From Pseudohalocynthiibacter aestuariivivens (lineage in GTDB: Bacteria > Pseudomonadota > Alphaproteobacteria > Rhodobacterales > Rhodobacteraceae), in the NCBI RefSeq assembly GCF_011040495.1, contig NZ_CP049037.1, forward strand, positions 1,984,001 to 2,048,000: a DNA stretch of 64,000 bases, given 5' to 3'. The position numbers and the translations under genes were made by a program. Below, in pieces: positions 62,743 to 64,000 of this stretch (position 1 is the first letter of the stretch; the number at the start of each line of letters is the position of its first letter). Under the pieces are notes generated by a model. That model did not search any database and was not told where the DNA came from. It worked only from the letters and a program-made list of their open reading frames with translations.

Positions 62743-64000
62743 TCAGTCAACAGACCACCGAAATGACGATGGCGGGCCTGAATCTGATCCAGCAGGCGCT
62801 GACAATTTATGACAGCGACTTGAATCTCGCAGTTTGCAACCGCCGCTTTCAAGAAATGTTCGACCTCCCCGATGCGTTGGTCACACCTGGTGCAAGCTTT
62901 GCCGATACGATCCGCTATCTGGCCCAGCGCGGTGATTACGGTAATGTCGGCGATCTGGAGCAGTTCGTTACCAGCCGGACGCAAATTGCCCGCGCATTCG
63001 AGCCACATTACATGGAGCGCACCCGTGCCAATGATCGAACCATCAGCGTCGAGGGCTCGCCGCTGCCGCAGGGAGGTTGGGTAACGGTTTATACCGACAT
63101 CACCCGCACCAAGCAGCAAGAAAGCCTGCTGCGCACCCGGTCCGAAGAGCTATCTGATCAGTTGGGCGCATATTCCGGCGAGCTATCCGCCGCTAACCGA
63201 CAGCTGGAGGCCACAGTGACCGCGCTGGAAGAGGCCAAGCGCCAAATCACTCAGATCGAGGCCCGCACACGCCTGACCGCTGAAATGATGCCGGCCCACA
63301 TCTCTCATGTCGGACCCGACCGGCGCTATACGTTTTCGAACCGACGATTGAGCTCGATCATACCGGGAACCAAGTCCGAGATTATTGGTGAACGCATCGA
63401 GGACGCGCTTGGTCCAATAGCATATGCCACGATACGCACCCGGCTGGATCAGGCATTTGCGGGCACCGCATCAGTGTTTGAATTCACGCACGAACCCAGT
63501 TCACGACGCATCCGTGCGGCACTAACGCCGGATACATTACAAGGTGGTGTCTATATCTTGTCGATGGACATCACCGAAGAGGCGCAGACGCGTGCGGCTC
63601 TGCAACAGACCCGACGCCGGGAAGTCGCCGCACAAATGACCAGCGGGTTGGCACATGACTTCTCGAACCTGCTGACGATCATTCTCGGCATGCAGTCAAA
63701 ACTGGCGCGCATGGACCTGCCTGATACGGCAGACACCTTGATCTCCGCGACACAATCGGCGGCACGGCGCGGCGGAAGCCTGTTGAACAGGATCGCAGAC
63801 ATGACCGGCCGTCGAGAGCACAGCCCGGCACCGACCAACCTGCACGGGTTCCTGTCAGAACTGGACACGTTGGCACGCTCTGCCCTGCCGGATGCCATGG
63901 GATTCAATATCGACATGGGCAACATGCCCAACCGGGTGCTGTTGGATCCGGGGATGTTGCAGGATTCATTGCTCAATCTGGTCCTGAACGCGCGCGATGC
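62739..64000 (+). CDS. PAS-containing sensor histidine kinase (partial, runs off the window)
   Basis: Starts ATG 62739, overlapping the previous stop; no stop occurs before 64000, giving 420 residues and a partial codon. Domains: a PAS-7 type segment (about 12-125, ALTIYDSDLNLAVCNRRFQEMF), a coiled-coil linker (about 128-180, LRTRSEELSDQL, LEATVTALEEAKRQI), a second PAS-like segment (about 185-285), then a HisKA-like H-box TSGLAHDFSNLLTIILGM with phospho-acceptor His306. At the window edge the N-box begins (LLNLVLNARDA). The H-box HDFSN is of the HDFNN subtype common in hybrid kinases, so a receiver domain may follow. No signal peptide, so it would be soluble. Confidence 0.85.
   Translation, partial: MISQQTTEMTMAGLNLIQQALTIYDSDLNLAVCNRRFQEMFDLPDALVTPGASFADTIRYLAQRGDYGNVGDLEQFVTSRTQIARAFEPHYMERTRANDRTISVEGSPLPQGGWVTVYTDITRTKQQESLLRTRSEELSDQLGAYSGELSAANRQLEATVTALEEAKRQITQIEARTRLTAEMMPAHISHVGPDRRYTFSNRRLSSIIPGTKSEIIGERIEDALGPIAYATIRTRLDQAFAGTASVFEFTHEPSSRRIRAALTPDTLQGGVYILSMDITEEAQTRAALQQTRRREVAAQMTSGLAHDFSNLLTIILGMQSKLARMDLPDTADTLISATQSAARRGGSLLNRIADMTGRREHSPAPTNLHGFLSELDTLARSALPDAMGFNIDMGNMPNRVLLDPGMLQDSLLNLVLNARD

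Overview
The window is a stretch of chromosome from an alphaproteobacterium of the order Rhodobacterales (Roseobacter group). Three things point there: the block rpsT-dnaA-dnaN-recF-gyrB next to mutM, ubiE and ubiB; a DUF6446-type gene between glyQ and glyS; and a glxBCD-glnT cluster with a GlxA regulator. Coding density is high and G+C is about 60 percent by eye. I saw no phage, insertion sequence, tRNA, rRNA or CRISPR array.

Layout. 0-4.7 kb: the end of a NitT/TauT-type ABC permease, a TauE/SafE permease, an ABC exporter, and a secreted serine-protease-like protein that lacks its catalytic residues. 4.7-14.1 kb (+): glyQ, a membrane-anchored DUF6446 protein, glyS, a PPDK-like enzyme, a SleB-like wall hydrolase, then folB-folP. 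14.1-23.1 kb: an EamA permease, ilvC divergent from two coupled Lrp genes, a class V aminotransferase, a UbiH-type monooxygenase, a pyrimidine nucleotidase, a GntR regulator and a large membrane glycosyltransferase. 23.4-33.2 kb: a nitrogen island with an XRE-cupin regulator, glxB-glxC-glxD (homologous to N-methylglutamate synthase), a short type III glutamine synthetase, an EamA permease and a GlxA regulator, followed by an amidinotransferase/deiminase-fold enzyme divergent from N-carbamoylputrescine amidase.

33.2-44.6 kb: the replication block gyrB, recF, dnaN, dnaA and rpsT (all minus), an enoyl-CoA hydratase, mutM, and divergent ubiE-ubiB. 44.6-45.4 kb: a recent tandem duplication of a 66-codon exported peptide gene with its terminator. 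45.7-49.8 kb: a fragment of a flagellar locus (flgD, fliK, flgJ-like, flgN-like) ending in a 33-codon relic of motB. 50-51.6 kb: an exported caspase-fold protein with no catalytic Cys or His. 51.6-62 kb: a branched-chain-type ABC uptake system (two permeases, two ATPases, binding protein) with two acyl-CoA ligases, probably for an aromatic, branched or fatty carboxylate. Two small membrane-protein genes, one of them low in G+C, sit inside that operon. 62-64 kb: a DsbA-fold isomerase coupled to the start of a PAS histidine kinase.

The most notable unexplained items are two exported pseudo-proteases, the embedded low-G+C membrane genes, two unlinked arrays of an 11-bp repeat at helical spacing, a FolB fused to a degenerate amino-acid-kinase-like half, the motB relic, and the duplicated peptide gene. 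All function calls rest on motif recognition; no database search was run.
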